A DNA stretch of 64,000 nt from Bdellovibrionales bacterium (GCA_019695175.1 JAIBAM010000011.1:1-64000), one strand, 5' to 3'; counted from the stretch's first letter, positions 32,639-42,678 are shown. The notes: generated from the sequence alone by a model not told the origin. A program made the numbers and translations.

Positions 32639-35608
32639 CTAATGGAAAGTACAACGAAAACCAATGAGGCTATCGGTAAGCCAAGGATCTCCGGATAAAT
32701 CTGTATAGAATAATCCTTGATAAGTAGGACTTCCCAGAGTTCCTCCGCCTCGAATAACAGCGCCTGAGTTGGAATTGACCCAACCATAACCAAGACCACC
32801 ATATTGAGAGGCTCCCAAGGCATAAGTTCCTGAGGGTCCAAATAAATATTTTGCATTTCCAGTGAGTCCACCAACAGTCCCTGTGGTTCCATTGGAACTC
32901 AGAAGTGCTGTAATCCAATTATTTGCTTCAAACGTGGTGGTGTTATTATCTTTTACCCACTCCCAAACATTTCCCGCCAAATCCCATATAACCTCACCAT
33001 TTGATAGTGTAAGAGTTCTACTTTGTTCTTTACCGCTTCCCCACGTTTGACCCGAATTATTTCCTGTCTGATCATAACCGTCGCTTGTATTAATGACCTC
33101 GAGGGAAGTATTTGGGTTACCGTCGACGTGACCACGATACATCATTTGAGTACCAACAACCCCGCTGGTCCAATTCGCAGCGACCCACTCAGTATTTTGA
33201 GCTATGGATTGCCACTCCGCATTTGATATTAAATCATATTCCGCGCCTAAGTTTCGACAAGCTTCTATGGCTCCTTGTCCTGAGCTATTTCCATTTTCTC
33301 CGCGTTTGATATACACCCAAGGACGACCGCTTGGGTTAGAGACAGCCACATATTTCGCTCTTTCTGTTGGAGTCTCATAGTTCGTGTCATAATTGTAGGT
33401 ATTCGATGCATTTCCGCTAGCTATGATGACTCCATCATATTGAAGCTTCATCTCATATTTTGCGACACAGAATGTAGAGTTGGTGTAGGGAGAGCGTGCC
33501 GGTACTTGGATAAAATGAGTGGGGCATTGAAATGCTATCCATGAACCTGACTGTGTAACGCCACTTGTGTTCCCCGCATTGTCCACAGCTCGAATATTGG
33601 CATAATAGGATTCACCGCTGGTTAGAAAATTGGATCCTTCATTATAACTCAGTCCGGAACCATTTCCTGAAGCTGTTACATATGATTTGATAATTGAGTT
33701 GTCTGAAGATTTTCTGACTTCCATTTGGTAAAAGGCAATTCCGCTCAGACTGTCTATACTTTCCGAAAAAGTAAAAGGGGGAGTTTGTTGTTTGAATAAA
33801 GTAGGAACTGTCCCAATAGTGATAGCACCAGGATTTGTTGGGGCGTTTGTATCAACAGTCCAACCATCACTAACAACTTCGCTTGAATAGTTACCAGCGT
33901 TATCTATGGAACGAACAACCATTTTATAGGTAACACCAGAAGTGAGTGAAAGTCCGGTGACAGAATTCCAAGGGATATGGGCTGAAAAATTGGTTACATC
34001 CGTATTCCCATTCGTAGAATCAATGATTTTCAATTGGTGGGAAGCAATGCCACTCTCTAGATCTGTGCCAATAGTATAAATTAAAGTGGGTGTTTCACTG
34101 GTTGAGTTGGACCATGTACCATCTATGAGTGTACTTGGTGGTGTGGGTCTTGTCGTATCAATCATAATATTTTTAAGGGAGCCTAAACTTGATCCACCAC
34201 CTATTGCGGGTAAAGTGAGATCGGCTGAGTTACCAAAATTATCTTGAATATTAGCTCCTGATAGCCCTAGAGAGGTGATCTGAGAATATTCTAGATCTGA
34301 TGTTGAATCAGAAAGTCCGACGGTATATCTAAAAATTAAAATTGTTGAACCTGTGCCGCTGAGATAAGTGGCTTTAGCATTCATATGGGAGTTTAAATCG
34401 AGAGTGGGAGAACCTGAAGTAACATTAACAATTTTTGAAAAAGTAATTGCGATGTCGATGTTGACTCCGGTGCTGTACGCTCCATTGGCCTTCGCTGAGT
34501 TTACTGAGATTACATTGGGGGCAACAGTGTCTTTTATCCAGGAGGTGCTTGTAGCGCTTGCTGTAGACTGTAAGTTCCCAGCGTTGTCCTTACCAAGCAC
34601 ACAAAGAGTGATGTTTCCGTCTGAAATTGCGGAAATGTCGTTTGTAATGTTTTGTGATATTAAAGTATCAGTGCTGTATCCCGCTGCTAAACCACAGTTA
34701 GTGGATCCAGTGGCCCCCACTTTATATTGATAGGAAACCACGCCCGAACCACTGACAGAAATAACTAAATTTTTAGTGCCACTTGTTCCTATGGGTTCGC
34801 CTGTTAAAAGAGCTGTAGGTGCCACCGTGTCTTTAGTCCATGTGTATGTAGTTGCATTTGAGTAGAGTTGTTGAGAGCCATTTGAATCTTTTCCTACTAC
34901 ACATAAAGTTAATGGACCCTCTGGATAAGAAGAAAGATTTTCCATGAGATTCGAACTTATGGAAAAATCAACACTGTAATCTGCGCTCAAATTACAAAAC
35001 GTAGTCGCACTGGGTCCTATTTTGTATTGGTAGTTAACCACATTGTTACCGCCGATGGATGCATTCAAAAAAAGACTGTTGGAAGGATCTGAAGGCAATC
35101 CTGAAAGAGTGGCCGAAGGTACAGAAGTTGGGTCGGGATCATTATCATTCAGAGAAAAATTCAGAGTATCAGAAGAATCAATAGAAGATGAAGTGCTAAA
35201 GACTCTAAGGGTCCACTGGCTTGTTGAGTGATAAATAGTATCGTTTATGGTGACAATCGAGAATTGTGCTGTGGTCTGACCTGCGGGAATTACAAATGAG
35301 TTTTGCGTGAGATCAAAATGAGTCGTGGAAATTTCTCCTTGGGAACCCTGTAGGTTTAAAGTGAATATAAGGCCTTGGTTTGTAGCGGCGCTGAGCTCAA
35401 CCGTTATACTGAGTGATGAGCCTTCGTTGAGTGAAACAGAACTGGGTAACGTATCTTTTTTTATGGTCAGAAAGGGTTTTTGACTATTACCCCCTGACTT
35501 CATTTCTTCAGCCACATATTTTAAATTACAGGAGCTGAGAAATAATAAAGAATAAGATAAAAATATTATTTTATATCTATTTATCAGTTTACGTTCAGCT
35601 AAATTCAT
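32639..35608 (-). CDS. Large lipoprotein with Ig-like repeats and FGE-sulfatase domain
   Basis: A 989-residue protein: signal with lipobox LLFLSSC, then a Calx-beta-like domain (about 45-160). Several Ig/cadherin-like repeats follow (about 160-690), including two copies of an element with Cys pairs (FCNLSADYS, NCGLAAGYS) joined by WTKDTVAPT/WIKDTVAPN linkers. A C-terminal formylglycine-generating enzyme (SUMF1/FGE-sulfatase) fold spans about 690-989 (NAEWQSIAQNTEW, GEVIWDLAGNVWEWVKDN, final IGFRCTFH). FGE-fold domains in such surface proteins often serve as binding domains; the catalytic Cys pair of true FGE is not evident. Likely a cell-surface adhesin or ligand-binding protein. Confidence 0.85.
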   Translation of the reverse strand: MNLAERKLINRYKIIFLSYSLLFLSSCNLKYVAEEMKSGGNSQKPFLTIKKDTLPSSVSLNEGSSLSITVELSAATNQGLIFTLNLQGSQGEISTTHFDLTQNSFVIPAGQTTAQFSIVTINDTIYHSTSQWTLRVFSTSSSIDSSDTLNFSLNDNDPDPTSVPSATLSGLPSDPSNSLFLNASIGGNNVVNYQYKIGPSATTFCNLSADYSVDFSISSNLMENLSSYPEGPLTLCVVGKDSNGSQQLYSNATTYTWTKDTVAPTALLTGEPIGTSGTKNLVISVSGSGVVSYQYKVGATGSTNCGLAAGYSTDTLISQNITNDISAISDGNITLCVLGKDNAGNLQSTASATSTSWIKDTVAPNVISVNSAKANGAYSTGVNIDIAITFSKIVNVTSGSPTLDLNSHMNAKATYLSGTGSTILIFRYTVGLSDSTSDLEYSQITSLGLSGANIQDNFGNSADLTLPAIGGGSSLGSLKNIMIDTTRPTPPSTLIDGTWSNSTSETPTLIYTIGTDLESGIASHQLKIIDSTNGNTDVTNFSAHIPWNSVTGLSLTSGVTYKMVVRSIDNAGNYSSEVVSDGWTVDTNAPTNPGAITIGTVPTLFKQQTPPFTFSESIDSLSGIAFYQMEVRKSSDNSIIKSYVTASGNGSGLSYNEGSNFLTSGESYYANIRAVDNAGNTSGVTQSGSWIAFQCPTHFIQVPARSPYTNSTFCVAKYEMKLQYDGVIIASGNASNTYNYDTNYETPTERAKYVAVSNPSGRPWVYIKRGENGNSSGQGAIEACRNLGAEYDLISNAEWQSIAQNTEWVAANWTSGVVGTQMMYRGHVDGNPNTSLEVINTSDGYDQTGNNSGQTWGSGKEQSRTLTLSNGEVIWDLAGNVWEWVKDNNTTTFEANNWITALLSSNGTTGTVGGLTGNAKYLFGPSGTYALGASQYGGLGYGWVNSNSGAVIRGGGTLGSPTYQGLFYTDLSGDPWLTDSLIGFRCTFH

Positions 35609-36067
35609 TGAATCCCTTTTTCAATTTTTTTCTATCGTAGAAAAAATCTTGGTGGGAAATAAATAAAGAGTTCAAGATGGAAAATGAAAAAAATGAATAA
35701 ATTGAGAGTTTTTCAGTTATAAAAGAACATCAATTTCTTAGTAATCATTTTATATTTATATATTAAAATAATGTTAGCATTGGGGTTGGGACTTTGACAT
35801 AAAATTAAGACTTATTATCATAATAAAACTTATTTGTTATCAGATTGAAACATATTGAAAATAATTATTGTGAGTTTCTCAGCTGCATCCGGAGTTGAAT
35901 TACAGTAGAGCTTGCATGGGTAAAGCTTGTATGGGACTACTATTCGAATAGGTATCTACAAAAGTTTGCCAGATCAAATCGTGACTATTGCATTTGATAC
36001 TTGCTCTCGGGGTCAAGGGTCATCACTTTCAACGTTCTTTCCCGCTTTCTTTCCCGAGTCCCGCCTC
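35609..36067. other. AT-rich intergenic region
   Basis: About 460 bases without a gene. The stretch near 35700-35870 is very AT-rich. The short repeat CAGATCAAATCGTGACTA recurs at 35970-35990. An approximate duplication of AGCTTGxATGGG occurs near 35910-35935. The promoter of the FGE lipoprotein should lie just upstream of 35608. Confidence 0.4.
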
Positions 36068-37903
36068 TTATTTTAGAAGAATTATTCCATTCAGGTTATT
36101 AATGGAGGGCATATCCTCATTGTATTCTCCTATCATATCTTTAATGAGCAATTTTACTTTCACAAAGTCATTTCCACCCTCTACTGTCAGTTGATCATGC
36201 GATGTAAGTAAATCATTGTTAGGATTTTCTGTCCTTTGCGCTGCTCGAAGTTTTTTAATTAAATCGGCCATCGGAAGTGTGATTACATTCTTTGAGTTTT
36301 CCCTGATAACAAAACTCGAGGTGGACTTCTCAACGCCTATAGAAAAATCCTTTCCTTTAAGGGAAACCGACTTCCAGTTTTCATTGCCGTAAGTGTTGAA
36401 ATTCACTAAGACAGCATTATTAAATCCTGCAACACTAAATGGCGCTATGGTTAAGTCTGATCGAAAATTGAATGATGATTTTTGCTCAAGGTTCCACTTG
36501 TCCTTATACTTAAGGCCTAAATGTTCCATTAGTGCTTGAGCATTCTGACTCCTTGGTTTCTGAACGGTTATGGCATCGTTACTGCGGCCTAACGCTATCA
36601 GCGTAGACTTAGGAAACCATTCGCTAATCGCATCTGATCCGTGATTTTGAATAATATAATCAAAAATTGAGCTCAGCTGTCTCTCGTCTGCAGAGTTGAC
36701 ACTGACAGTTGCGACCTTTGTCGTGTTACCCACAAGCAAACGATATTTTTCTAGGATTTTCTGAGCTCTGGATTTTTGATTTCGAAGCGAATAGTTGTAG
36801 GCGCTCCAAGGTCCCCACAGCGAAAGCACTACGACGGCAAAGAACGAGATTGGTATCACTTTAATATTTTTTTTCGCACTGAAGATGAAATATGCTGCCA
36901 AACCAGTGAGTAGACTTCCAAGTATGATTAGAAAATATCGCTGTTCTGTAACTCCATATTCCGAAACCCTCTTGCCGATGGCCATAAAGAACATGCCTAG
37001 CAGAGGCAAAATCAGAATATAGTAGTATTTTGAGTAACTACTGATCCATCTATTTTCAGCCTTTTGTTTTTCGGGATCTATTAAAAGCAGATTGAAAATG
37101 CCAAGAACAGACATTATTGAAACCAACCAACCAATGTATCCGTTAGGCCAATTCCAGGTAATCAAGATCTTAGTCATGTAGCAGTACAGGATTACCATAT
37201 AGAGAGACACTAAAGGAATTAAGAGGAACTGGACAAAGAAGCGCAGGCCTTTTGGATAACTGGTGTCCTCTTTCAATTCAACTAATTTTGGTACTCCTGC
37301 AAGAAAGTGCCATGTCGTAAGGACAAACGCAGAAATTAACCAGAGTTCAAAATAACGATTGTGGCTGATATTAAATAAGAAAAGCTTACTAAAGGTTACA
37401 AGCGCGATGGCAAGTCCGCAGAAAAATACTCCAGAGTATAAAACTGAAAGAACGATTCTAAGAAACAGGTATCGATTAAATTGCCAAAACTCATTTTTAT
37501 CCCGCTTATGAGTAAACGCAATGAATGCAACCAAAAGGTGGAGACCCAAGCTAATGTGCAAGTATTTTAAATAATAATTATTTGTACCATCATTGGCGGT
37601 GAAGAAATAGTGCAGGGTCAAAAAAATTGTGCCAATTCCGAATTCGATGGACTTGTGACGAAATGACGTCCAACCCTTCGATTCCCGCAGCAAGGTCATT
37701 GCGAAGAACAAGGGAATTCCGAGGGCAAGGGTCAAAGCTAGTTTGGCATCGTCAAGTCGGATATCCCACTCAACGGCGTAGATTGAATACGACGTTGCGA
37801 GAATCGCTACGATTATGGTGAATGGAAATCGTAAAAATGTATTTTTAGCTTCATCAGCTAGAAATTTTATAGATGGTAGGTTTTGAATGAATCGCATCGT
37901 CAT
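36068..37903 (-). CDS. DUF4153 family membrane protein
   Basis: A 611-residue protein with about 10-12 hydrophobic segments in the first about 370 residues, then a soluble C-terminal domain of about 240 residues. Hallmarks of DUF4153 are the N-terminal RFPFTIIVAILATSYSIYAVEW and LGIPLFFAMTLLRE stretches, the middle IPLVSLYMVILYCYMTKILITWNWPNGYIGWLVS, and the interface WGPWSAYNYSLRNQ. The activity of this family is not established. It stands alone between an AT-rich gap and the accessory region. Confidence 0.85.
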   Translation of the reverse strand: MTMRFIQNLPSIKFLADEAKNTFLRFPFTIIVAILATSYSIYAVEWDIRLDDAKLALTLALGIPLFFAMTLLRESKGWTSFRHKSIEFGIGTIFLTLHYFFTANDGTNNYYLKYLHISLGLHLLVAFIAFTHKRDKNEFWQFNRYLFLRIVLSVLYSGVFFCGLAIALVTFSKLFLFNISHNRYFELWLISAFVLTTWHFLAGVPKLVELKEDTSYPKGLRFFVQFLLIPLVSLYMVILYCYMTKILITWNWPNGYIGWLVSIMSVLGIFNLLLIDPEKQKAENRWISSYSKYYYILILPLLGMFFMAIGKRVSEYGVTEQRYFLIILGSLLTGLAAYFIFSAKKNIKVIPISFFAVVVLSLWGPWSAYNYSLRNQKSRAQKILEKYRLLVGNTTKVATVSVNSADERQLSSIFDYIIQNHGSDAISEWFPKSTLIALGRSNDAITVQKPRSQNAQALMEHLGLKYKDKWNLEQKSSFNFRSDLTIAPFSVAGFNNAVLVNFNTYGNENWKSVSLKGKDFSIGVEKSTSSFVIRENSKNVITLPMADLIKKLRAAQRTENPNNDLLTSHDQLTVEGGNDFVKVKLLIKDMIGEYNEDMPSINNLNGIILLK

Positions 37904-38154
37904 AGAACTTGGTACCTAAATGGTTAGGATTTGAAAGTGGACTCCAATTAAAAAATAATCTTTATTTGCAGTAAATCAAGATATGGAGCGTAAGGAAGTA
38001 AAGTGTGCATCTAAAACAAATACAGGTGGGGTATTTTACAAAGTTTGAAGTTGCACAATTTATTTCGTCACGCTCTATATTTGCAACAAACCAAGGCGTC
38101 CATAAAATGAAAATAATAAACAATATATAAAATGAAAAGTAAAATCTGATTTCC

Positions 38155-38184
38155 CATGAATAAACATGAATAAACATGAATAAA
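38155..38184. repeat. 10-bp tandem repeat (CATGAATAAA x3)
   Basis: Three perfect copies just before the broken IS110 transposase. Confidence 0.85.
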
Positions 38185-38202
38185 TAAGATCTATGTCAGT
38201 GT

Positions 38203-38660
38203 ATGAGCTCGTTGTATGAGTGTATTGGACTCGACGCCCATAGCGCAACATCAACTTTTGCAGTCGTAGACGAAAATGGACAGTGTGTTTTGCCCGAGAC
38301 GGTCAAAACATCAGAGCAAAGTCTATTATTTGTGCCTTCTAGTCCCTGATCTACCGAAGATACTTCTCACTGGATGGGGATTTGCACCACAGTCAGTGGG
38401 TTATTGATATTGTCGAAGAGATCGTTCGTTTTAAGAATCGGCTCAAAGCTGTGTTTAGGGCTGAAGCCATTCAAACAGATGAAAATAGTTTTTATAAAAA
38501 TAATTTGAGAGTCAAGGAACTCAAAAATCCAGCAGCAAAGTTTGTCGCTGAAAAATGATTCAATCAAATTGAGTTTTTGGAACAGGAAAAAGAAAAATAC
38601 AAAGAAGTTTTTGAAGAAAAAAAGAGCTTTCAGAGAGACTACGACGACCGGGGTGCAAGC
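38203..38660 (+). pseudogene. IS110-family transposase remnant
   Basis: The first 48 codons (to a TGA at 38347) read MSSLYECIGLDAHSATSTFAVVDENG..., the start of an IS110-type DEDD transposase with the first catalytic Asp (GLDAH). After the TGA another frame continues the family similarity: QWVIDIVEEIVRFKNRLKAVFRAEAIQ, then KNPAAKFVAEK, a stop and FNQIEFLEQEKEKYK. The element has thus been broken by stops and at least one frameshift, and the C-terminal transposase part is missing. The first break falls in a sequence (CCTTCTAGTCCCTGAT) that is related to a repeat at 42290 and 61258. Confidence 0.75.
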
Positions 38661-38953
38661 CTAAGGTCCCAATTTAGTTCGAGAAATCGAACGAAGGCAA
38701 ACTATTACTTTTAATGGCTTGCTTTCTTAAAAAAGAAGATCAGATGGATCCATGGAAGGAAAGTATAGTTACTTATTTTCTGTTTGGGTTTTTGTTCTTT
38801 TCTGTTTGGGTCACAATTTTTGAAAGTTTTCACTTCAGAAGGTATTTGTTAAGGAAGAAATTGGATATCCAACGTTGGCTTTATTGAAACTTTTGAAACT
38901 TCAAAAATGACCCCAGGGGCCATTGCTGATATGAGTATATAGACTCGCCAATC

Positions 38954-39136
38954 TCATTTTTTTTGAACCGGGTACCGGGTAAATCCCACTTGATCGGACC
39001 ACGGCCTTGGGCCATGAGCTTGCTTCGCACAATAGCCTCTACGGCCCTTATTTCGTGAAATTTCTTGTGTGCCTATTGCACACTTATGAAAGTCAAGCTT
39101 GTGAGCAATTGCAGACTTTGATAGGCCAGTTCTCAT
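38954..39136 (-). pseudogene. IS30-family transposase N-terminal remnant
   Basis: A 60-codon minus-strand frame reading MRTGLSKSAIAHKLDFHKCAIG and then EISRNKGRRGYCAKQAH. This is the helix-turn-helix region of IS30-type transposases (usual form: ...STIGREISRNKGRRGYR...KQAH). The catalytic domain is absent and the tail is out of frame. A fossil IS next to the IS110 remnant and the tRNA. Confidence 0.7.
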
Positions 39137-39437
39137 AGGTTAGGTCACATGACGATAAACTATTTTTGCAAACTCTATTTTGTAGAAAAAAACTGATTTG
39201 TAGAAAATATACTGAGCCGCAGATGGCCTATCATATCAGGTGGTACATGCAGCTCATCTGGTTAAATCTGGTTAAACACTGAGTTAAACACTGAACTGTT
39301 CCTGAAAAACATTTTTCGGTAATGACGTTATACTGCTAGCTATTGCTTGAAATACATGAATGTTTCTGATTTACTGTGTGCTTTCTTAAATACACGAATT
39401 TTGAATATTGATAATGGCACCAATACCGATATTTAGG

Positions 39438-39511
39438 GGTGGCGTAGCCAAGTGGTTAGGCACCGCTCTGCAAAAGCGGCGACAGCGGTTCAAATCCGCT
39501 CGCCACCTCCA
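39438..39511 (+). tRNA. tRNA-Cys (GCA)
   Basis: A 74-base cloverleaf: acceptor arms GGTGGCG (39438-39444) and CGCCACC (39501-39507), D-arm TAGCCAAGTGGTTAGGCA, and anticodon stem CCGCT/AGCGG around a loop with GCA. The T-arm CAGCGGTTCAAATCCGCTC is followed by discriminator T and encoded CCA. It lies between IS remnants and a protease gene, a usual site for integration of accessory DNA. Confidence 0.95.
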
Positions 39512-39724
39512 AATTTCTCTCAAGCAAGAGCCAGAAAAACAGGTAAATCACGAAAATCAGTAAACAAAGGTTTCAAGGGGTTGGCCATTTCGGCCCGACC
39601 TGAACATCACTTTTCATCACGTTCAATCGCGGTTTTTGGCGGAATCCTGACGGCATTGATTGAGGCCAGTGATTCGCTAAAAAAACCAGATTTTGGCATT
39701 ATTTTTGATCTTCTTAAAGGTGAT

Positions 39725-39746
39725 GTCCAATCTGCTGGGATTGGAC
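39725..39746. repeat. Dispersed 22-base hairpin repeat, copy 1
   Basis: GTCCAATC (39725-39732), six-base loop TGCTGG, GATTGGAC (39739-39746). An additional GATTGGAC half-site follows at 39748-39755. The same 22 bases recur at 54241 and 56132. Confidence 0.9.
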
Positions 39747-39797
39747 AGATTGGACAAGGTGATAAATTTGAAATGTATAGAAATTAAGGTGGTCGCT

Positions 39798-41546
39798 ATG
39801 AAACCCGTTAAATCGCTTTTAACCGTCATTTATCTAACAATTTTCGTCACTTCGACGGCTACTCCGGCACATGCTAATACAATCCAGCAATGTATTGTGG
39901 AGGTATGTAAAGGCACATCTCCGCATGTCAGAATCGGAGATTTTCTGGCCCTTGAAAAGAAAAACCACCCTGATCTTGAAAGGTTTTACAATCGTTATAA
40001 AAGCAAACTCAATCAAATCCGAATCGCAAGAGAAAAACAGGTTCGCGAGTCATTACGAGTTCTTGGTGAAACGCAAAAAGTAACCGACTCGATTCGCCAA
40101 ATGTCTGATTTAGCCTTGATGTCACTATTTGTGGAACGCAGTCCCTGGAATCTTGGGACGGATCGAGCCAATGGGGAGTACATCGTTGTGCCGAAACCTA
40201 TTACGGCGGATCCTCAGCAAGGTGAAATTATTAAACAGATCTTTTCACGGCTTCAGTCCGTCAGCCCTCTGTTCGCTGCGCAACTGAAGATATTTCAACT
40301 CAATGCCGATCCACGCGCAGCTCTTCGTCTATCAGACTCTCAAAAAACAGATACATTTGTGATTAATTCCATTAAAAATAGGATCGCCCAACTTCCGCGC
40401 AAAGCACGTTCAGAATATACACAGAAGCTAAATCAGTATCTTTCTCGGTTGGCTAATTTCAAAGATCACTATGGCGACAAGGTCTATGTTTTGCTTGGTT
40501 CATTGGATTTGGAAGTCCAAGTGAAGTTCGGTCGCGTCAAGTTTGAGCAAAATGAAAGATCTGTGGTTGAAAAAATCATGATTGATGAGATTCCAGGGGT
40601 TATTGAAAGTCGCAGAGCAGGCATTGCTAAGATTGATCAAATTTATTCTCCTGCAACCTGGGAAAAAACTTGTCGATCAGCTTATAATCGCGCCCTTCAC
40701 TATGGTTTAACACAAGCCGAAAAGGATCGTGTTGAAAATCAGATGAAACCAGAGGCGTTGAGACGTGCGCAAATGACACTTCAAGGATTGTTTGGCACTG
40801 ATTTAACTTCTGTAATCATGGAGTTTGTAAAAACTTTGAATATCGGTGGCCCTATGAGTATGCCTGAATATATTCAGTACATTGAGCAAAACATGAAAAC
40901 GGCCCTTGATGAAAGCAAAAAAGCTGATTTGAGTCTGCTTGATCGTTATGAGATGGTGAATAGTTTAGGAAATGATGAAGATGGAGTCATTGGAGATCTC
41001 TGTAATGCTTGGATCTTTGAGCCCATTCGGGATTCTGTTACAGGAAAATACGTGATTTTGAGTACGTACACGGCAAAAAACTATGCTGTCGGTCTTTCGA
41101 TCTCAATTCACGAAATGGGACATGTAGCAAGTCTTGCACTTGATCTATTGAAGCGTCAAGGCGTTTCAATTGCACCGTATGAAGATATACGTGCCTGTAT
41201 ATCTGAAAACTACGCGACTTCTGATCGAAAGCCTGTGTACGATCATAGTCACTTCAATGCCGACAAGTTATGGACCGAAGAAGATTGGGCTGATTCTTTT
41301 TCAGGTCATGCGATGCAAGACCTTGGAGTCAATGATAGGTGTGGATTTCTTGGGGCGTTTCCTCAGTATGATTTCGTAACGATAGCCGAACGTTCTGGAG
41401 ATACTCACTCGCCAACATTTTATCGAATTTTGAACATTGACGCTCATTTGGGAAACACTCAACCCAATCAGTGTAAGCAGCCACTGCAAAATCAATTTCA
41501 AGGCGTGGTCTTCAAAGACTGTATTACACCATATATGCGTAAATAG
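39798..41546 (+). CDS. Secreted HExxH metalloprotease-like protein
   Basis: A 582-residue protein with signal peptide (MKPVKSLLTVIYLTIFVTSTATPAHA). It is largely helical, with a late zinc motif HEMGH at residues 438-442 within SIHEMGHVASLALDLL, the HExxH pattern of zincin peptidases. The third ligand may be a Glu in the downstream TEEDWADSFSGHA segment. The C-terminus has several Cys (RACISENY, DRCGFL, NQCKQP, FKDCITP). The frame is open upstream to 39693, but ATG 39798 has GGTGG seven bases before it and yields the signal peptide. I infer a secreted or periplasmic peptidase; no named family is recognised. Confidence 0.75.
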   Translation: MKPVKSLLTVIYLTIFVTSTATPAHANTIQQCIVEVCKGTSPHVRIGDFLALEKKNHPDLERFYNRYKSKLNQIRIAREKQVRESLRVLGETQKVTDSIRQMSDLALMSLFVERSPWNLGTDRANGEYIVVPKPITADPQQGEIIKQIFSRLQSVSPLFAAQLKIFQLNADPRAALRLSDSQKTDTFVINSIKNRIAQLPRKARSEYTQKLNQYLSRLANFKDHYGDKVYVLLGSLDLEVQVKFGRVKFEQNERSVVEKIMIDEIPGVIESRRAGIAKIDQIYSPATWEKTCRSAYNRALHYGLTQAEKDRVENQMKPEALRRAQMTLQGLFGTDLTSVIMEFVKTLNIGGPMSMPEYIQYIEQNMKTALDESKKADLSLLDRYEMVNSLGNDEDGVIGDLCNAWIFEPIRDSVTGKYVILSTYTAKNYAVGLSISIHEMGHVASLALDLLKRQGVSIAPYEDIRACISENYATSDRKPVYDHSHFNADKLWTEEDWADSFSGHAMQDLGVNDRCGFLGAFPQYDFVTIAERSGDTHSPTFYRILNIDAHLGNTQPNQCKQPLQNQFQGVVFKDCITPYMRK

Positions 41547-41893
41547 GTGGCTTTGTCAGTTTATCCAGCAAATGCCTATTTGAGATTTGCGAGCTTCGGG
41601 TAGGACCGGAGCTTCATTTTTACCAACTCCATGTGCTGGGTTGGATCGACGAATGGAATTGTGTTACCAGTCATAATAGTTGGTGAAGGAACGACTCGCG
41701 ATGCGCATCAATTTCGAGCATCCCCGGATTTGCTGAAGACGCTACCGACTGGAACTGGTGCGGTTTTGGTAGCTCACGGGCGAGCGATGCCACACGAGGC
41801 TTCGAGTGTGTTACGATCAGGTTCCCACCACTAAGATGCTTGTCTCAGACTGAGACATCGCCATAGGTCTGCTTTTGATGCTTTAACAGATGT
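41547..41893. other. Degraded accessory DNA, origin unclear
   Basis: About 350 bases of somewhat GC-richer sequence with a 67-codon frame at 41631-41834 that has no ribosome-binding site and no recognisable motif. It abuts the Fic remnant and is probably decayed coding DNA. Confidence 0.35.
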
Positions 41894-42136
41894 GATGAGC
41901 TTGCCGCAAGATTCCATCGTCGCCTTGTCGCGATTCACGCCTTTCCAAATAGAAATGGTCATCACGCGCGCCTGATGACAGAGGTCATTCAAACTGTTAA
42001 TAGCGAAATCCCGTTCACTTGGGGGAGCTCTGACCTTTATGGCTCTGAGTCAGAAGCTCGGAAAGATTACCTTGTAGCATTAAAAGCAGCCGACAAGAGC
42101 AACTTTTCTCTGCTACTAAAATTTGTAAGACAGTAA
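41894..42136 (+). pseudogene. Fic-domain 'mobile mystery protein B' C-terminal remnant
   Basis: An open frame of 80 codons to a TAA reads DELAARFHRRLVAIHAF, then PNRNGHHARLMTEVI, FTWGSSDLYG, EARKDYLVALKAADKSNF and LLKFVRQ. This is the C-terminal half of mobile mystery protein B, a Fic/DOC family protein that transfers AMP or similar groups. The Fic motif HPFxxGNGRxxR is altered to HAFPNRNGHHAR (Gly to Arg, Arg to His), and the N-terminal half cannot be found upstream in frame. So it is a decayed remnant. No mobile mystery protein A gene is seen next to it. Confidence 0.75.
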
Positions 42137-42678
42137 ATCTACTTAACCAATCCCACATATCAGCTCCTCTACTCATGAACAAACACGAGGAAGCAAGCAT
42201 GAGAGCAATTTATTGCTCGCTTTTATTTTGCTCACCAATTGATGCAGCACACTCGATCAATCTTTTCAGCTTGGGGCAGCTACCCTTCCCACCTTCTAGC
42301 CCCTGATATATTACAGACAACTTTTTTACGTCGACTAGATGTGTATATTTAGGGGGTTGACAGGAGTCACCTGCCGGATAACAGCATTTCTCCCGATGAA
42401 GATTCCATCGTTTTGAGAGCTTGCAGAGGCAACACAGTTGTGATGAGAAGGGATTTTATTGGGCCAATTCTTGTCCTTAAAATTTCTAGGGTTAGACAGA
42501 CTCGATTTTCTGACTATCTTTGTCTACATAGCTGTATTTTCAAAACGAACATTTTCTTGCTGCACATTTTCTGGACACAACAGGTCAGGTACGCTTTGCT
42601 TCACTTGAGAGTTCTTTTGCATAATCTCGGATTATACTATCAAGAAAAGATTTTAGTTTCGTTTGCAACTCCAAATGA
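42137..42678. other. Accessory intergenic DNA with dispersed repeat
   Basis: No convincing gene; a 134-codon frame at 42413-42817 overlaps the next gene and looks spurious. The repeat at 42290-42327 is shared with 61258-61295. On the minus strand 42205-42360 is open and reads ...KKLSVIYQGLEGGKG...CPKLKRLIECAASIGEQ, ending in a stop, which may be the tail of a decayed repeated gene. Confidence 0.4.
42290..42327. repeat. Dispersed 38-bp repeat, copy 1
   Basis: Begins CACCTTCTAGCCCCTGATAT and runs through ACAGACAA to a run of T. It differs from 61258-61295 at only about four positions. A shorter related core occurs at 38334-38349. Confidence 0.8.

Noticed and set aside
32581-32918. Minus-strand frames at the FGE protein 3' end
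   Set aside because: They are alternative frames of the FGE-sulfatase domain, which is clearly coding in the 32639-35608 frame.
39452-39787. 111-codon frame overlapping tRNA-Cys
   Set aside because: Its start lies inside the tRNA. The later part (KGLAISARPEHHFSSRSIAVFGG) may be a gene remnant but has no start or family I can support.
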